A stretch of DNA of 64,000 nucleotides from NCBI GenBank assembly GCA_963785035.1, contig CAWATG010000015.1, forward strand, positions 186,001 through 250,000. The letters are read 5' to 3'. The notes under the pieces are model-generated. The model saw only the letters and a list, made by a program, of their open reading frames with translations. It was not told the DNA's origin and did no database searches. This document shows, piece by piece, positions 9,358 through 19,000 of the stretch; position 1 is the stretch's first letter; each line of letters starts with the position of its first letter. The stretch is from CAWATG01 sp963785035 (GTDB lineage: Bacteria > Actinomycetota > Acidimicrobiia > IMCC26256 > CAWATG01). A program made the position numbers and the translations under genes.

Positions 9358-9759
9358 TCACGGTCCCGTCACGGCGAACTTGACCCCGTTGAAGGTCGAC
9401 GTCGGCGGGGATGGCGAGAAGGTCACGGTCGCGGTAGATCCGCCGATGGTCGTCGACCCGCCCCCGAGCGCGACTGCCCCCGAATCGATTGCCGTTGCGG
9501 TAAGTGTGCCGCCGAGGCAGGCGCCCGGGAGTCCGGAGAAAATGATCTTGGTGACGGCGTACCTGGAGTTCGTCTCGTCGTAGCCGATCGTGAAGTCGTA
9601 GACGGCGAAGCCTGACGTGGCGCAGGCCGCGACGGCCGTTGTCCCAGTGCCGACTCCGCCGTTACTGGTGACAGCGAGGGTCGAGGCCGATGCGGTGGAC
9701 GTGGTCAGGAGCATCAGCAGCAGGACCCAGAGCCATGAAGTCGTGCGGATCCGGCGCAT
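9358..9759 (-). CDS. Small secreted protein, unknown function
   Basis: 133 residues. A Sec signal peptide is visible (RRIRTT then a Leu-rich core, cleavage likely after TASA near residue 25). The mature part is rich in Thr, Gly, Ser and Ala, with two cysteines (ACATSG and GACLGG) that may pair. I do not recognise the family; the composition and predicted strands suggest an all-beta surface or structural protein. It is the first gene of a two-gene unit with the DNRLRE protein, 4 nt apart. TATACC lies about 50 nt upstream and could be the -10 of the shared promoter. The context suggests a two-component exported surface structure. Confidence 0.65.
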   Translation of the reverse strand: MRRIRTTSWLWVLLLMLLTTSTASASTLAVTSNGGVGTGTTAVAACATSGFAVYDFTIGYDETNSRYAVTKIIFSGLPGACLGGTLTATAIDSGAVALGGGSTTIGGSTATVTFSPSPPTSTFNGVKFAVTGP

Positions 9760-10045
9760 GGTGTCAGCGGACCTGCTGATCGACCGATCGCGACTGCGGT
9801 ATACACGACTGGCGACGACCTATTTGAGCGGGTCGTCGAACGGCGTCGGTCATCCCGGTGTTAAAGGCCGTGCCCGGGCTTCCCGTGCTCGCGTGCGTTC
9901 CGTCCTGGGCCCGGTGCATTGGAAATTGTGATGGTCCGGGCGCTCGGTGTCGCATATCCATACATCGAGCGATTTCGACCGTTTCTTGAGCAGAAACCGC
10001 TGGTGCCGCGGGCGGGAGTCGTTGCGCCGCCTCAAAATGGTCTTT

Positions 10046-10120
10046 TGGCGCCCTCGGCAGGATTCGAACCTGCGCACACGGCTCCGGAGGCCGATGCTCT
10101 ATCCCCTGAGCTACGAGGGC
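10046..10120 (-). tRNA. tRNA-Arg (anticodon CCG)
   Basis: Minus-strand cloverleaf: acceptor GCCCTCG pairs perfectly with CGAGGGC, D stem GCTC/GAGC, anticodon loop CTCCGGA (CCG), T arm GCAGG-TTCGAAT-CCTGC, discriminator G, and an encoded CCA at the 3' end (10046-10048). The outermost anticodon-stem pair is a T-T mismatch. It decodes CGG. It lies 2 kb from argS; a tRNA-Arg near argS is also found in mycobacteria. No integrase or att-like duplication is seen beside it. Confidence 0.95.
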
Positions 10121-10156
10121 GGGGGTGCGCGACCCTAGCAGTGGGAGGGAAGAAAC

Positions 10157-11098
10157 TCAGCTGGTGGGGGAGCTGTATGCGACGAAGCGATTCAACGCAT
10201 GAAGCGTTGCGCGACCTGCCGCTTCGATAGCGCTGGCGCCACCCGCGAGGCCATGACGCGTGACCGAATCGGTACCGGTCATGCCGATTGCCACCAGAAT
10301 AGGCGCTTCTGTGGGTGTCTCGATGATCTGTGCCCAAGCCGGCTGTACGGCTAGGCCGGGCACAAAAACCCTGAGTGCGTCGATGGTCGCGGCGACGGCG
10401 CCCATCAACTGCTTGCTGGCCGCAGAACGTCCGATTGCCCGCTTGCCGTCGAGCGTCAAATGGACTTCGAGTTCGTCAGTTTCGGGAAATGTCAACACTG
10501 CAAGGAGGCGCACGCGCCGCTCCCGTGTTGGGTCGTCGTTTGACGCCATTGGTGCAGCTGTTGCAACCGGTGTTGGCGCTTCGCCTGTCGGCGCTACCAC
10601 CGTTGGCGACTCATCGGCTGGCAGAACATTGTTCGCGGAGGTATCGACAAAGACCGACGCCGACGCCTTTGGTGCTTCGGTCGTCGACCCCGGTTGCGGT
10701 TCCTGTGCGGTTGGTTGTGGCGCTCGTTCGGGCTCAGGTGCGGCATCGGCGGAGGATGCCTGCGATGCCGGCGCGCTGGGTGTCTCGACGGGTCCGGTTG
10801 TCGTGAAATCGGGGGCTGGTAGCGGTGGTGCCACGAATCCAGGTGCGGATTCGGTTTCGCCGGCAAGCGCGATGGCAGCGCCCGGTGTCCGCCATCGCAC
10901 GATCTCCACAGCAACGGGTCGTTCGGAATGGCGACATGCGATACGCGTCGCCTGCAGAGCAAGGCTCGAATCGACAGTCTCGGGGATGACCTGCACTTGG
11001 ACCAGGAGGACGTCGAACTTCTCGGAGAATCCGATGGAGCGGACGCCGGGGAGTTTGCGGAGCTCAAGTTCGAGGTCGTCGAGCGACGTCGCGGTCAC
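10157..11098 (-). CDS. Unknown protein coupled to GGDEF gene
   Basis: 313 residues from a GTG (11098) that overlaps the GGDEF stop codon as GTGA, so translation is probably coupled. An N-terminal module of about 80 residues (VTATSLDDLELELRKLPGV onward) and a C-terminal module of about 85 residues (RRVRLLAVLTFPETDELEV to the end) flank a long Pro/Ala/Thr/Glu-rich disordered linker. Both ends read like small alpha/beta domains; the phrase LRKLPGVRSIGF resembles ferredoxin-like or ACT-like folds, but I cannot assign a family. No signal peptide or membrane segment is seen. Pairing with a diguanylate cyclase suggests a role in c-di-GMP signalling, which is inference only. Confidence 0.6.
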   Translation of the reverse strand: MTATSLDDLELELRKLPGVRSIGFSEKFDVLLVQVQVIPETVDSSLALQATRIACRHSERPVAVEIVRWRTPGAAIALAGETESAPGFVAPPLPAPDFTTTGPVETPSAPASQASSADAAPEPERAPQPTAQEPQPGSTTEAPKASASVFVDTSANNVLPADESPTVVAPTGEAPTPVATAAPMASNDDPTRERRVRLLAVLTFPETDELEVHLTLDGKRAIGRSAASKQLMGAVAATIDALRVFVPGLAVQPAWAQIIETPTEAPILVAIGMTGTDSVTRHGLAGGASAIEAAGRATLHALNRFVAYSSPTS

Positions 11099-11970
11099 GG
11101 TCGCACTTCTTTCGCTTGGTAGAGCCGCTCGTCGGCGAGGCGGAACAGTTCGTCGACCGACTCGGCTTCGTCGGGGCAGACCGCCAGTCCATAGGAGAAG
11201 GGCTGGCACGGAAGCTCCCCATTGCTCGGATCGCCGATCCGCTCCAACAGCGGGGGAACCGTGACGGGGTCGGTATTGGGAAGGATCAGGGCAAACTCGT
11301 CGCCACCGATTCGCGCTGCGTTGTCCGCAAACCGAAGGATGTGGGCAAATCGCTCGCTGATGCCGCGCAGTCGCTCGTCACCTGCGGCGTGGCCTTCACG
11401 ATCATTGAGCTCTTTGAAGTCGTCCAGGTCGATCAGCACCAGCGTGAACGGCCAGCGGTACCGGCTGCTCCGGGCGACCGCCATCTCGAGGAGGCGGTCG
11501 AAGCTCCGACGGTCATAGAGCCCAGTGAGAGGGTCATGCCAGGCGTCATATCTGAGCAGGTCGAGTCGGAGCGCCACAATGCACAGGGAGATGACAGCCG
11601 TCGCGTCGTAGTCGACGGGCAGCGGTGGATCCGTGTAGAGGCCGGGCTCCGCGGACAGCAGCGACTCTTCTTCTGCGCCTTCCAGCGGACGCCGACCTGC
11701 CGTAAAGACCTGCCGCCCGAATCCTGGTTCGTCGATGACCAGGGCAGCGTCACGCAGGGAGTGCTCGGCGACGAGGTCGTCGAGCGCCCGATAAACCAAA
11801 CCGAGTCCGAGGGTTGTCGTTGCCAGCTCGGCGAGGAGCGAGTCGACGTGCCCCTTGCTGGGTGCATGCACCGCCAACTTCGCCGGCGGTTCGGGCAGTT
11901 CGGGCTCCTGCTGGGGCGGAAGGATCGCGGCAAGACCACGGCCCAGCCCACTCGGTCGCGCCACCACCAT
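11095..11970 (-). CDS. GGDEF diguanylate cyclase, ParB-like N-tail
   Basis: A 291-residue cytosolic protein. The C-terminal GGDEF domain (about 143-290) has DPLTGLYDRRSFD, the metal-site DLDDFKELND (181-190), an intact GGDEF (222-226) and an inhibitory RxxD site (RFAD, 213-216), so active, product-inhibited c-di-GMP synthesis is expected. Residues 40-140 are an unassigned sensor-like region. The first 18 residues (RPSGLGRGLAAILP) resemble the ParA-binding N-terminus of ParB. AAGGAGG abuts the ATG at 11970, so the in-frame GTG at 11964, with 6-nt spacing, is probably the used start. It is coupled to the next gene by a GTGA overlap and divergent from argS. Confidence 0.88.
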   Translation of the reverse strand: MVVARPSGLGRGLAAILPPQQEPELPEPPAKLAVHAPSKGHVDSLLAELATTTLGLGLVYRALDDLVAEHSLRDAALVIDEPGFGRQVFTAGRRPLEGAEEESLLSAEPGLYTDPPLPVDYDATAVISLCIVALRLDLLRYDAWHDPLTGLYDRRSFDRLLEMAVARSSRYRWPFTLVLIDLDDFKELNDREGHAAGDERLRGISERFAHILRFADNAARIGGDEFALILPNTDPVTVPPLLERIGDPSNGELPCQPFSYGLAVCPDEAESVDELFRLADERLYQAKEVRP

Positions 11971-12082
11971 CCTCCTTCTGAGCTGCCCAAATGGGTCACG
12001 CTCCGTCGTTGTCCTCGCGCACTACGGGTGGTCCGGCCAGGTTCGGACACCGGGGAATAGCATAGGCGCACGGCGCGTAGGA

Positions 12083-12092
12083 CGCATATGCG
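12083..12092. promoter_or_regulatory. Palindrome between GGDEF gene and argS
   Basis: CGCATATGCG, a perfect 10-bp palindrome in the 200-bp divergent intergenic region. TACGAT at 12131-12136 is a plausible argS -10 box (start GTG 12172). An operator role is a guess. Confidence 0.2.
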
Positions 12093-12171
12093 CACTTTGC
12101 GTGAGCTGACGACCTCGGTGGGTCGCCGTGTACGATGCGTCTACAGGCACTCCTGACCACCCATTCATGGA

Positions 12172-13866
12172 GTGACCGAACCACCACTCTACGTGATACA
12201 CGACCACCTCCTCATTGCTTTGCGCGCAGCGCTCGCCTCGCTTGGCCTTCCCGAGCCGGCCGGCGGCCTCGCGCTCGAACCCGCCCGACAGCGAGAACAC
12301 GGCGATTGGCAGAGCAATGTGGTGCTCCAGATCGCCAAGACTGTCGGTGAGCCCCCTCGAGAGCTTGCGGCTCGCCTGATCTCAGCGATCGAGGATGCGC
12401 CCCCCGCTCATCTCGATCGGGTTGAGTGCGCCGGCCCAGGATTCCTCAACTTCCATTTGGCGACCACCTGGCTCCACGATGTCCTCCAGGAGGTGGTGCA
12501 GGCCGGGGACGGATATGGGAGAGGAACCGAACTCGACGGGCAGCGCATCAATCTGGAGTTCGTATCGGCCAATCCGACGGGGCCGCTCCATGCCGGAGGT
12601 GGACGCTGGGTGGCGGTCGGCGACGCCATCGCCAACCTGCTCGTCGCTCGTGGGGCCGTTGTGCACCGTGAGTACTACCTCAACGACGCCGGAACGCAGC
12701 TCGACATGTTCGGCAAGTCGCTGCTGGCGGCGTACGCCGGGACCGCTCCACCGGAAGACGGCTATCGCGGCGCGTACATCGACGACATGGCCAACGAGAT
12801 GCGAGCCGTTCTCGGCGATGCGGTGGCACTCGCCGAAGCGACGGAGTGGGGGTATCGGCGGGTCGTCCAAGGCCTCCGAGACGATCTCGAGCGCTTGGGT
12901 GTTCATTTCGACACGTGGTTCTCGGAGCGTGTCCTGCATGAACGTGGCGATGTCGCTGAGGTCCTGAGGCTTCTCGCCGAGCGCGGCGTGCTCGACGAGC
13001 GCGACGGGGCAACCTGGTTACGAACGACGGACTTCGGCGATCAGCGCGATCGTGTTCTGGTCCGTTCTGACGGGACGACGACCTATCTCTGCAATGACCT
13101 TGCGTACCACCGCGACAAGTTCGCTCGGGGTTGGGATCACCTGATCGACATCTGGGGTGCGGACCATCACGGTCAGGTCAAGTCGTTGCAGGCTGGTCTG
13201 CAGGCGCTCGGCGCACCCGTTGGTCAGCCTGAGATCATGCTGGGTCAGCTCGTGAGGCTCGAGCGTGGGGGCGAGTTGGTCAAGATCTCCAAGCGCGCCG
13301 GCAACCTCATCACGCTCGCAGACATTCTCGACGAAGTCGACGCGGACGTGTGTCGTCTCACGTTCCTCTTGCAGGGCATCGACACGCCGCAAACGATCGA
13401 TCTCGAGGTCGTGACCAGCCAGTCGATGGAGAACCCCGTCTACTACGTGCAGTACGCGCACGCGCGCGTCGCCTCAATTGCCCGAAAGGCAGCAGCTGCG
13501 GGCATCACGCGACGCTCACTCGATGCAACATCGTTGCAGACGCTCGCGCATGAGCGGGAGCACGAGTTGCTGCGGGCGTTGTCGACATTCCCCGACGTCG
13601 TGCGCGAAGCAGCCGAGCGGCGCGCTCCGCACCGTGTCGCGACGTGGGTTCGTGATTTCGCCTCACGTTTTCATGGCTTCTATCGCGACTGCCGCGTGAT
13701 TACCAACGACCCGGAGCTCACGCAGGCACGTCTGTGGATGGCGGAGGCCTGCCGCATCGGTTTGTCGAACGCGCTGACACTGCTCGGTGTGAGCGCGCCG
13801 GACTCGATGGAGCGCCTGGACAACGACCTCGACGATACCGACGATCTCGAGGGTGTCGGCGCTTGA
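12172..13866 (+). CDS. argS: Arginyl-tRNA synthetase
   Basis: Class I aminoacyl-tRNA synthetase charging tRNA-Arg, 564 residues. It has an N-terminal Add-1 domain, then the ATP-site signature ANPTGPLHAGG (133-143; the HxGG form of HIGH is usual in actinobacterial ArgRS), and the KMSKS equivalent KISKRAGN in the catalytic domain. A DALR anticodon-binding domain follows, starting about YVQYAHARVASI. Start GTG at 12172. It is the first gene of argS-lysA-hom-thrC, where each gene overlaps the next by 4 bp, the same order as in mycobacteria. Confidence 0.97.
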   Translation: MTEPPLYVIHDHLLIALRAALASLGLPEPAGGLALEPARQREHGDWQSNVVLQIAKTVGEPPRELAARLISAIEDAPPAHLDRVECAGPGFLNFHLATTWLHDVLQEVVQAGDGYGRGTELDGQRINLEFVSANPTGPLHAGGGRWVAVGDAIANLLVARGAVVHREYYLNDAGTQLDMFGKSLLAAYAGTAPPEDGYRGAYIDDMANEMRAVLGDAVALAEATEWGYRRVVQGLRDDLERLGVHFDTWFSERVLHERGDVAEVLRLLAERGVLDERDGATWLRTTDFGDQRDRVLVRSDGTTTYLCNDLAYHRDKFARGWDHLIDIWGADHHGQVKSLQAGLQALGAPVGQPEIMLGQLVRLERGGELVKISKRAGNLITLADILDEVDADVCRLTFLLQGIDTPQTIDLEVVTSQSMENPVYYVQYAHARVASIARKAAAAGITRRSLDATSLQTLAHEREHELLRALSTFPDVVREAAERRAPHRVATWVRDFASRFHGFYRDCRVITNDPELTQARLWMAEACRIGLSNALTLLGVSAPDSMERLDNDLDDTDDLEGVGA

Positions 13867-15200
13867 CGAGCGCTCAACCATTCGATGCGACGCTGCTCGC
13901 GCCTGGACACCGATCGGCTGATCTGGTCGCGTTGGCGCAACGGTTTGGAACGCCGTTGTTCGTCTACGACGAGGACGAGATCCGCAACCGGATGCGGCGC
14001 TATGTCAGCGCATTCGGCGAGGGTCAGGTTGCATATGCGGGCAAGGCGTTTCTCTGCCGAGCTCTCGTAGAGATCGTGCGCGAAGAAGGCTTGCATCTCG
14101 ATGTCGCGACGGGCGGCGAGTTGCACGTCGCGCTGAACGCAGGGATGCCGGCCGATCGCATCGTGATGCACGGCAACAACAAGTCCGAAGCCGAGATATC
14201 GGCAGCGCTCGACGCTGGAATCGGAAGGATCGTTGCCGACTCCTTCGACGAGATCGGTCGGCTCGAACGCCTTGCTCGTCTCCATGGCGTGCGGCCTCGC
14301 GTCCTCGTTCGCGTCACACCGGGTGTCGAAGCGCATACGCATGAATTCATCGAGACGGGCACCGAGGCATCGAAGTTCGGCTTCACGGTGACCAATGGCA
14401 TTGCCCTGAAGGCTGCGCTCGCGGTGGCCAGGAGCGACGTTCTCGAATTTGTCGGACTGCACTGCCACATAGGCTCGCAGATCTACGTCGTCGAGTCCTT
14501 CGCGAAGGCGGCCGCGGTCGTCATGGCCATCGCCAAGGCGATCGAGACCGAAACCGGTCAACCGATCGGTGAGATCAATCTGGGCGGCGGCCTTGGAGTT
14601 CGTTATCTGCACGACGACCCCGAAGTGACGATCGAGGATTTCGCTGCGGTGGTCAAACCGGCGTTTGCCGCTGCTTGCGCCTCGGTCGGGCTCATCGGAA
14701 ACCCACGCTTGATGGTCGAGCCGGGTCGCTCGATCGTGGCGCCGACTGCCTTGACGTTGTATGAAATCGGCACCATCAAGGAGATTCCCGGTATCGGGAC
14801 CTACGTCGCTGTTGACGGGGGTATGAGCGACAACCCAAGACCGGTGCTCTACGGCGCGAGCTACGAGGCCTTTCTTCCGGCGCGGATCGCCCAGGACCGG
14901 CCGCTGCGGTGTGTGATCGTCGGCAAGCACTGTGAACAGGGTGACATCCTCGTCCATGATGCGCACCTGCCGGCAGCGACGGCAGTCGGTGACATCCTCG
15001 CAATTCCGACGACCGGCGCTTACTCCTACAGCATGGCGTCCAACTACAACATGGTCGAACGTCCGGCCGTCGTGTTCCTGCGCTTTGGGAGGCCTCGGTT
15101 GGTGGTCCGGCGTGAAACCGAAGCAGACCTTCACCGCCTCGACGTTGACCGCCGCATCAGATTCGGACCCGGTATCCCCACCACGTCTGACTTTGAGTGA
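13863..15200 (+). CDS. lysA: Diaminopimelate decarboxylase
   Basis: PLP-dependent (alanine-racemase fold) decarboxylation of meso-DAP to lysine; 445 residues from TTG 13863, which overlaps the argS stop as TTGA. The PLP lysine is in VAYAGKAF (K61). HCHIGSQ, GGGLGVRY, EPGRS and GKHCEQGD (the active-site cysteine supplied to the partner subunit) are present. The open frame extends further upstream inside argS, but that part has no family similarity. Cotranscribed with hom and thrC. Confidence 0.95.
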   Translation: MTSAQPFDATLLAPGHRSADLVALAQRFGTPLFVYDEDEIRNRMRRYVSAFGEGQVAYAGKAFLCRALVEIVREEGLHLDVATGGELHVALNAGMPADRIVMHGNNKSEAEISAALDAGIGRIVADSFDEIGRLERLARLHGVRPRVLVRVTPGVEAHTHEFIETGTEASKFGFTVTNGIALKAALAVARSDVLEFVGLHCHIGSQIYVVESFAKAAAVVMAIAKAIETETGQPIGEINLGGGLGVRYLHDDPEVTIEDFAAVVKPAFAAACASVGLIGNPRLMVEPGRSIVAPTALTLYEIGTIKEIPGIGTYVAVDGGMSDNPRPVLYGASYEAFLPARIAQDRPLRCVIVGKHCEQGDILVHDAHLPAATAVGDILAIPTTGAYSYSMASNYNMVERPAVVFLRFGRPRLVVRRETEADLHRLDVDRRIRFGPGIPTTSDFE

Positions 15201-16504
15201 GAATGAGCGCCATGGCGGATGAAGTGGTCAGGATCGGGCTCCTCGGCTGCGGGCATGTCGGGTCGGCATTGGCGCGGCTCCTCGATGAAAATGCCGAGTT
15301 GATCGAGTCCCGTGCCGGTGTGCGCATTGTCGTATCGAAGATCGCCGTTCGCGATCTCGATCGCGCCCGAGACGTTCGCGTCGGCGCGGACGCGTTCACG
15401 ACCGATGCGGAGTCCGTGGTGGTTGATCCTTCGGTTGACATCGTCGTGGAGGTGATGGGTGGGATTGATCCGGCCAGAGCCCTCATCACGCGAGCGCTTG
15501 AGGCGAAGCGGCCCGTCGTCACGGCGAACAAGGAGCTGTTGGCCCATCACGGTCATGAACTCATTGCGTTGGCCGAAGCGTCGGGTGTCGATCTCCTGTT
15601 CGAGGCCTCGGTCGGTGGAGGCATCCCACTGATCAGACCGCTGCGCGAGTCGCTCGCCGGCGACCGGATCAGGCGCGTCATGGGCATCGTCAATGGCACG
15701 ACCAACTACATCCTCACACGAATGACCGAAGACGGCTCATCGTTTCGTGACGCCCTCGCCGAGGCGCAGGAATTGGGATACGCCGAGGCTGATCCGACGG
15801 CAGATGTCGAAGGATTCGACGCAGCGTCCAAAGGCGCAATCATCGCTTCGATTGCGTTTGGCGCGCGTGTCGTCGCCGACGACGTCTACTGCGAAGGCAT
15901 CACAGGAATCAGCGGCGACGACATCGCTTCTGCGCGCGATCTTGGATATGTGGTGAAGCTGCTCGCGGTCGCCGAGGAGATCGACGGGTCCGTCGCAGTG
16001 CGGGTTCACCCCGCGATGGTCCCCTTGCATCACCCACTGGCGATGGTGCGCGACTCGTTCAACGCGTTGTTCATCGAAGGTGACGCGGTGGGCGAGCTGA
16101 TGCTCTATGGGCGCGGCGCCGGCGGCAACCCCACAGCATCAGCAGTGCTCGGCGATCTCATCGACGCGGCGAAGAACCTTTCCGCCGGGGGTCGAGGGGC
16201 AACGATCGGAGCATTGATTCGCAAGCCGATCCGGCCCATCGGTGACGTCGAGACGCAGTTCTACCTCTTGCTCGAGGCAACCGATCAGCCAGGCGTGCTG
16301 GCCGCTGTTGCGGGCGCGTTCGGTCGCCATGGCGTTTCGATCAAATCCATGCAGCAGAGCGGTATCGGCACCGATGCACGCTTGATCTTCGTGACACACC
16401 GAGCACGTGAAGCGGATCTGCGCGCAACCATTGCCGAGGTTGGAGAGTTGGACTCGGTGCGTCGTATCGGCAGCGTGCTGCGCGTGATCGGCGATGACCA
16501 ATGA
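15197..16504 (+). CDS. hom: Homoserine dehydrogenase
   Basis: Reduces aspartate semialdehyde to homoserine for threonine and methionine synthesis. 435 residues: Rossmann domain with [15 protein letters not shown], catalytic domain with [21 protein letters not shown] and [19 protein letters not shown], and a C-terminal ACT domain (about 355-435, beginning [16 protein letters not shown]) that usually gives threonine feedback inhibition. GTG 15197 overlaps the lysA stop (GTGA); ATG at 15203 or 15212 are alternatives. Confidence 0.95.
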   Translation: MRMSAMADEVVRIGLLGCGHVGSALARLLDENAELIESRAGVRIVVSKIAVRDLDRARDVRVGADAFTTDAESVVVDPSVDIVVEVMGGIDPARALITRALEAKRPVVTANKELLAHHGHELIALAEASGVDLLFEASVGGGIPLIRPLRESLAGDRIRRVMGIVNGTTNYILTRMTEDGSSFRDALAEAQELGYAEADPTADVEGFDAASKGAIIASIAFGARVVADDVYCEGITGISGDDIASARDLGYVVKLLAVAEEIDGSVAVRVHPAMVPLHHPLAMVRDSFNALFIEGDAVGELMLYGRGAGGNPTASAVLGDLIDAAKNLSAGGRGATIGALIRKPIRPIGDVETQFYLLLEATDQPGVLAAVAGAFGRHGVSIKSMQQSGIGTDARLIFVTHRAREADLRATIAEVGELDSVRRIGSVLRVIGDDQ

Positions 16505-17568
16505 GCCTTGGCACGTCGCCCGGTTGGCCGGGCATCATCGAGCAATATCGCGAGCACCTACCGGTCTCGTCGGACACGCCAGTCGTGACGCTCCTGGAGG
16601 GCAACACACCGCTCCTCGAGGCCACGAAGCTCACGAGCCGCCTCGGTGTTCGCGTGCTGCTCAAGATCGAAGGTGCAAACCCCACGGGTTCCTTCAAGGA
16701 TCGTGGGATGACGATGGCGATCTCCAAGGCGGTGGAAGCCGGCGCCAAGGCGGTCGTGTGCGCATCAACAGGCAACACGTCCGCGTCGGCGGCAGCGTAT
16801 GCCGCTCGCGCTGGTCTCGTCGCCGCTGTGCTCATTCCCGAGGGTCAGATTGCGCTCGGCAAGTTGGCGCAGGCGTTGATCCATGGGGCAAAGGTGCTGC
16901 AGATCCGCGGCAATTTCGACGAGGCGCTCGCCATCGTTCGTGTACTGGGTGAGCGGGGTGCGGTCACCGTCGTCAACTCGATCAATCCTTTCCGTATCGA
17001 GGGTCAGAAGACCGCAGCCTTCGAGATTGTCGATCGACTTGGCGAGGCGCCCGACGTCCACTGCATTCCAGTCGGCAACGCGGGCAACATCTCTGCCTAT
17101 TGGAAGGGATACAACGAATACCGCGCGCTCGGCCGGTCAACGCAACTTCCCAGGATGCTCGGCTGGCAGGCAGCGGGCGCTGCGCCGTTCGTCAGCGGGG
17201 CGCCGGTTGCGCATCCTGAGACGATCGCGACTGCGATTCGTATCGGAAACCCGGCGTCATGGGACACGGCGCTCGCTGCGCGCGACGACTCCGGCGGCGG
17301 GATCGACGCGGTGACCGACGAGGAGATCCTCGACGCATACCGACTTCTTGCGGTGCTCGAAGGATGTTTCGTCGAGCCGGCTTCGGCTGCATCGGTTGCG
17401 GGGCTGATGAAGGCGTGCCGAACGGATGTTGTCCGTCCCGGCGAGACCGTCGTGTGCACCGTCACCGGTCATGGTCTCAAGGATCCGCAGCGAGCTATCG
17501 CCGAGGTTGAGGTGGGCGAGGCGGTCGACGCCGATGAGCAGGTAGTCGCAGCGGCGCTCGGCCTCTGA
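16501..17568 (+). CDS. thrC: Threonine synthase
   Basis: PLP enzyme converting O-phosphohomoserine to threonine; 355 residues, the short actinobacterial form. The PLP lysine is in [11 protein letters not shown] (K66); [14 protein letters not shown] and [15 protein letters not shown] bind cofactor and phosphate. ATG 16501 overlaps the hom stop (ATGA). In mycobacteria thrB (homoserine kinase) follows directly. Here there is no thrB; the next genes are a minus-strand sugar dehydrogenase and then an ApgM homologue. Something must still make its phosphohomoserine substrate. Confidence 0.95.
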   Translation: MSLGTSPGWPGIIEQYREHLPVSSDTPVVTLLEGNTPLLEATKLTSRLGVRVLLKIEGANPTGSFKDRGMTMAISKAVEAGAKAVVCASTGNTSASAAAYAARAGLVAAVLIPEGQIALGKLAQALIHGAKVLQIRGNFDEALAIVRVLGERGAVTVVNSINPFRIEGQKTAAFEIVDRLGEAPDVHCIPVGNAGNISAYWKGYNEYRALGRSTQLPRMLGWQAAGAAPFVSGAPVAHPETIATAIRIGNPASWDTALAARDDSGGGIDAVTDEEILDAYRLLAVLEGCFVEPASAASVAGLMKACRTDVVRPGETVVCTVTGHGLKDPQRAIAEVEVGEAVDADEQVVAAALGL

Positions 17569-17615
17569 CACTGCACGTTTGCGACGCTCCCGTGCGCCAC
17601 TGCGGGATACGGTGC

Positions 17616-18901
17616 TTACGCGGGGTCGAAGCGGAAGATGGCGCCGGTCTGGGACAGCACGTAGAGCTCCCCAAAGCCGTCTTCCCCAAAGCTCCCCGGC
17701 GAGTCGACTGTGAGCCCAAGGGCTGAGGCTCGTTCGACCTCTTCCGTTCACGACGCGAATGGCTTCGATCTTGCCGTGGCAGAAATCCGAGAACAGGTAC
17801 CACCCTCGCATCGCTGGAATCCGTGTGCCCCTGTACACGTAGCCACCCGTTATCGAACATCCGTTGGTGTCGCGGTGTGAGTACTCGTAGATCGGACCGA
17901 CTGCGCCGTCTGGGGGCGTCGCCGGCAAAGCGATGTGATCCTTCGAACGCCGGCCACCCGTAGTTCGCGCCGCGTGATGTCGCGCCCGGCGAGAGGTTGA
18001 TCTCCTCCCACTTGTCCTGGCCGACGTCGCTCATCCAGAGATCGCCTGTTTCGCGGTCAAAGGAGAAGCGCCACGGATTGCGTAGCCCATACGACCAGAT
18101 CTCAGGTCTGCCGCCGCCGTGGGCAAAGGGGTTGTCAGTGGGAATCGTGTACGGCGAGGCGGCCGTGGGTTGTGGATCGATGCGCAGGATCTTGCCGAGC
18201 AGCGTCTCGAGAGACTGACCATTGCCGCCCGCGACATGGCCGGAGCCGCGGTCGTTCGCACCGCCCCCGTCGCCGAGACCGATGTACAACATGGCGTCCG
18301 GTCCGAACGCGAGCTGGCCGCCGTTGTGATTCGCCTGCGGCTGTTCAACCTCGAGCAGCGTGCGCGCAGTTGCGGGATCCACGACACCGGTGCCGGTGAT
18401 CTGGTATTCGACGACGCGGGTGTCGCCGGCGGTATCGGTGTAGTCCACGTAGAGCCGGGCGCCGTCGGGTGAGAACACGATGCCCAGAAGCCCCTGCTCG
18501 AAGCCGTTGCTCACGAGCTTCGAGATGTCGAGGACGGCCGTCGAGACGAGCTTGCCGTCGCGGATTGCGAAAACCTTGCCGTCCTGTGCAGCGACATACA
18601 ACGCGGGATCGTCTGCTCTGGTTGCGAGTGCTGTCACGCGTGGGACATCGACATCGAGGCGAGTCAGGACGAATGCTGTCCGAAGCGAATCCGCGTCGGC
18701 GCCGGCAGCCTGTGGCGGTGTGGGCGGGGCCGGGGTTCCGGGTGCGCCGGTTGTCGTGGTCGAACCGGCGGAGATCGTGGGAACAGTCGGCCGGTCCGCG
18801 GATTCGTCGTTGTCGCACGCGCCGAGCACGACCATCGAGACGAGGACCGTGCACATCGCTGAGACGAGGGAACCCGATGTTCGTCGGCCACGTCGCACCA
18901 T
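17616..18901 (-). CDS. Glucose/sorbosone dehydrogenase lipoprotein, 2 breaks
   Basis: A PQQ-type soluble aldose dehydrogenase (GSDH family, six-bladed propeller). It starts with a lipoprotein signal (lipobox LGAC near residue 28), so the mature protein is membrane-anchored outside the cell. Seen: NGFEQGLLGIVFSPDG, NHNGGQLAFGPDAMLYIGLG, GKILRID, RNPWRFSFD, DVGQDKWEEIN and GANYGWPAFEG. The frame breaks twice: one extra base in a 5-base G run at 17912-17916, and one near 17743-17746. Corrected, it continues GPIYEYSH, GGYVYRG, GWYLFSDFC and ends GAIFRFDPA, about 427 residues. These look like sequencing indels. TATGGT lies 6 nt before the ATG. It separates thrC from apgM. Confidence 0.82.
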
Positions 18902-18907
18902 GGGCCG

Positions 18908-18913
18908 ACCATA
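18908..18913 (-). promoter_or_regulatory. -10 box for leaderless sugar dehydrogenase
   Basis: TATGGT on the minus strand, 6 nt before the ATG at 18901. No Shine-Dalgarno sequence. Confidence 0.4.
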
Positions 18914-18988
18914 CACAGAGCAACCGGTCCTTTTGCAGGCAGGTCGCATCCGAGCGCAAATGCGGAGGCTTCGGCGGAGGTGCGCGAG

Positions 18989-18994
18989 TACCTT
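18989..18994 (+). promoter_or_regulatory. -10 box for leaderless apgM mRNA
   Basis: TACCTT, then 6 nt, then the apgM ATG at 19001. Divergent from the equivalent box of the sugar dehydrogenase 75 bp away. Confidence 0.4.
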
Positions 18995-19000
18995 GGGACC

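Noticed and set aside
10046..10120. tRNA-Arg as an integration site
   Set aside because: No integrase, no repeated tRNA 3' end and no foreign genes next to it.
12172..13866. Loss of the second His of the HIGH motif in ArgRS (HAGG)
   Set aside because: The HxGG form is usual in actinobacterial arginyl-tRNA synthetases, so it is not a defect.
13680..15134. A 484-codon open frame opposite lysA
   Set aside because: Antisense shadow of an intact, conserved gene; composition is typical of reversed high-GC codons.
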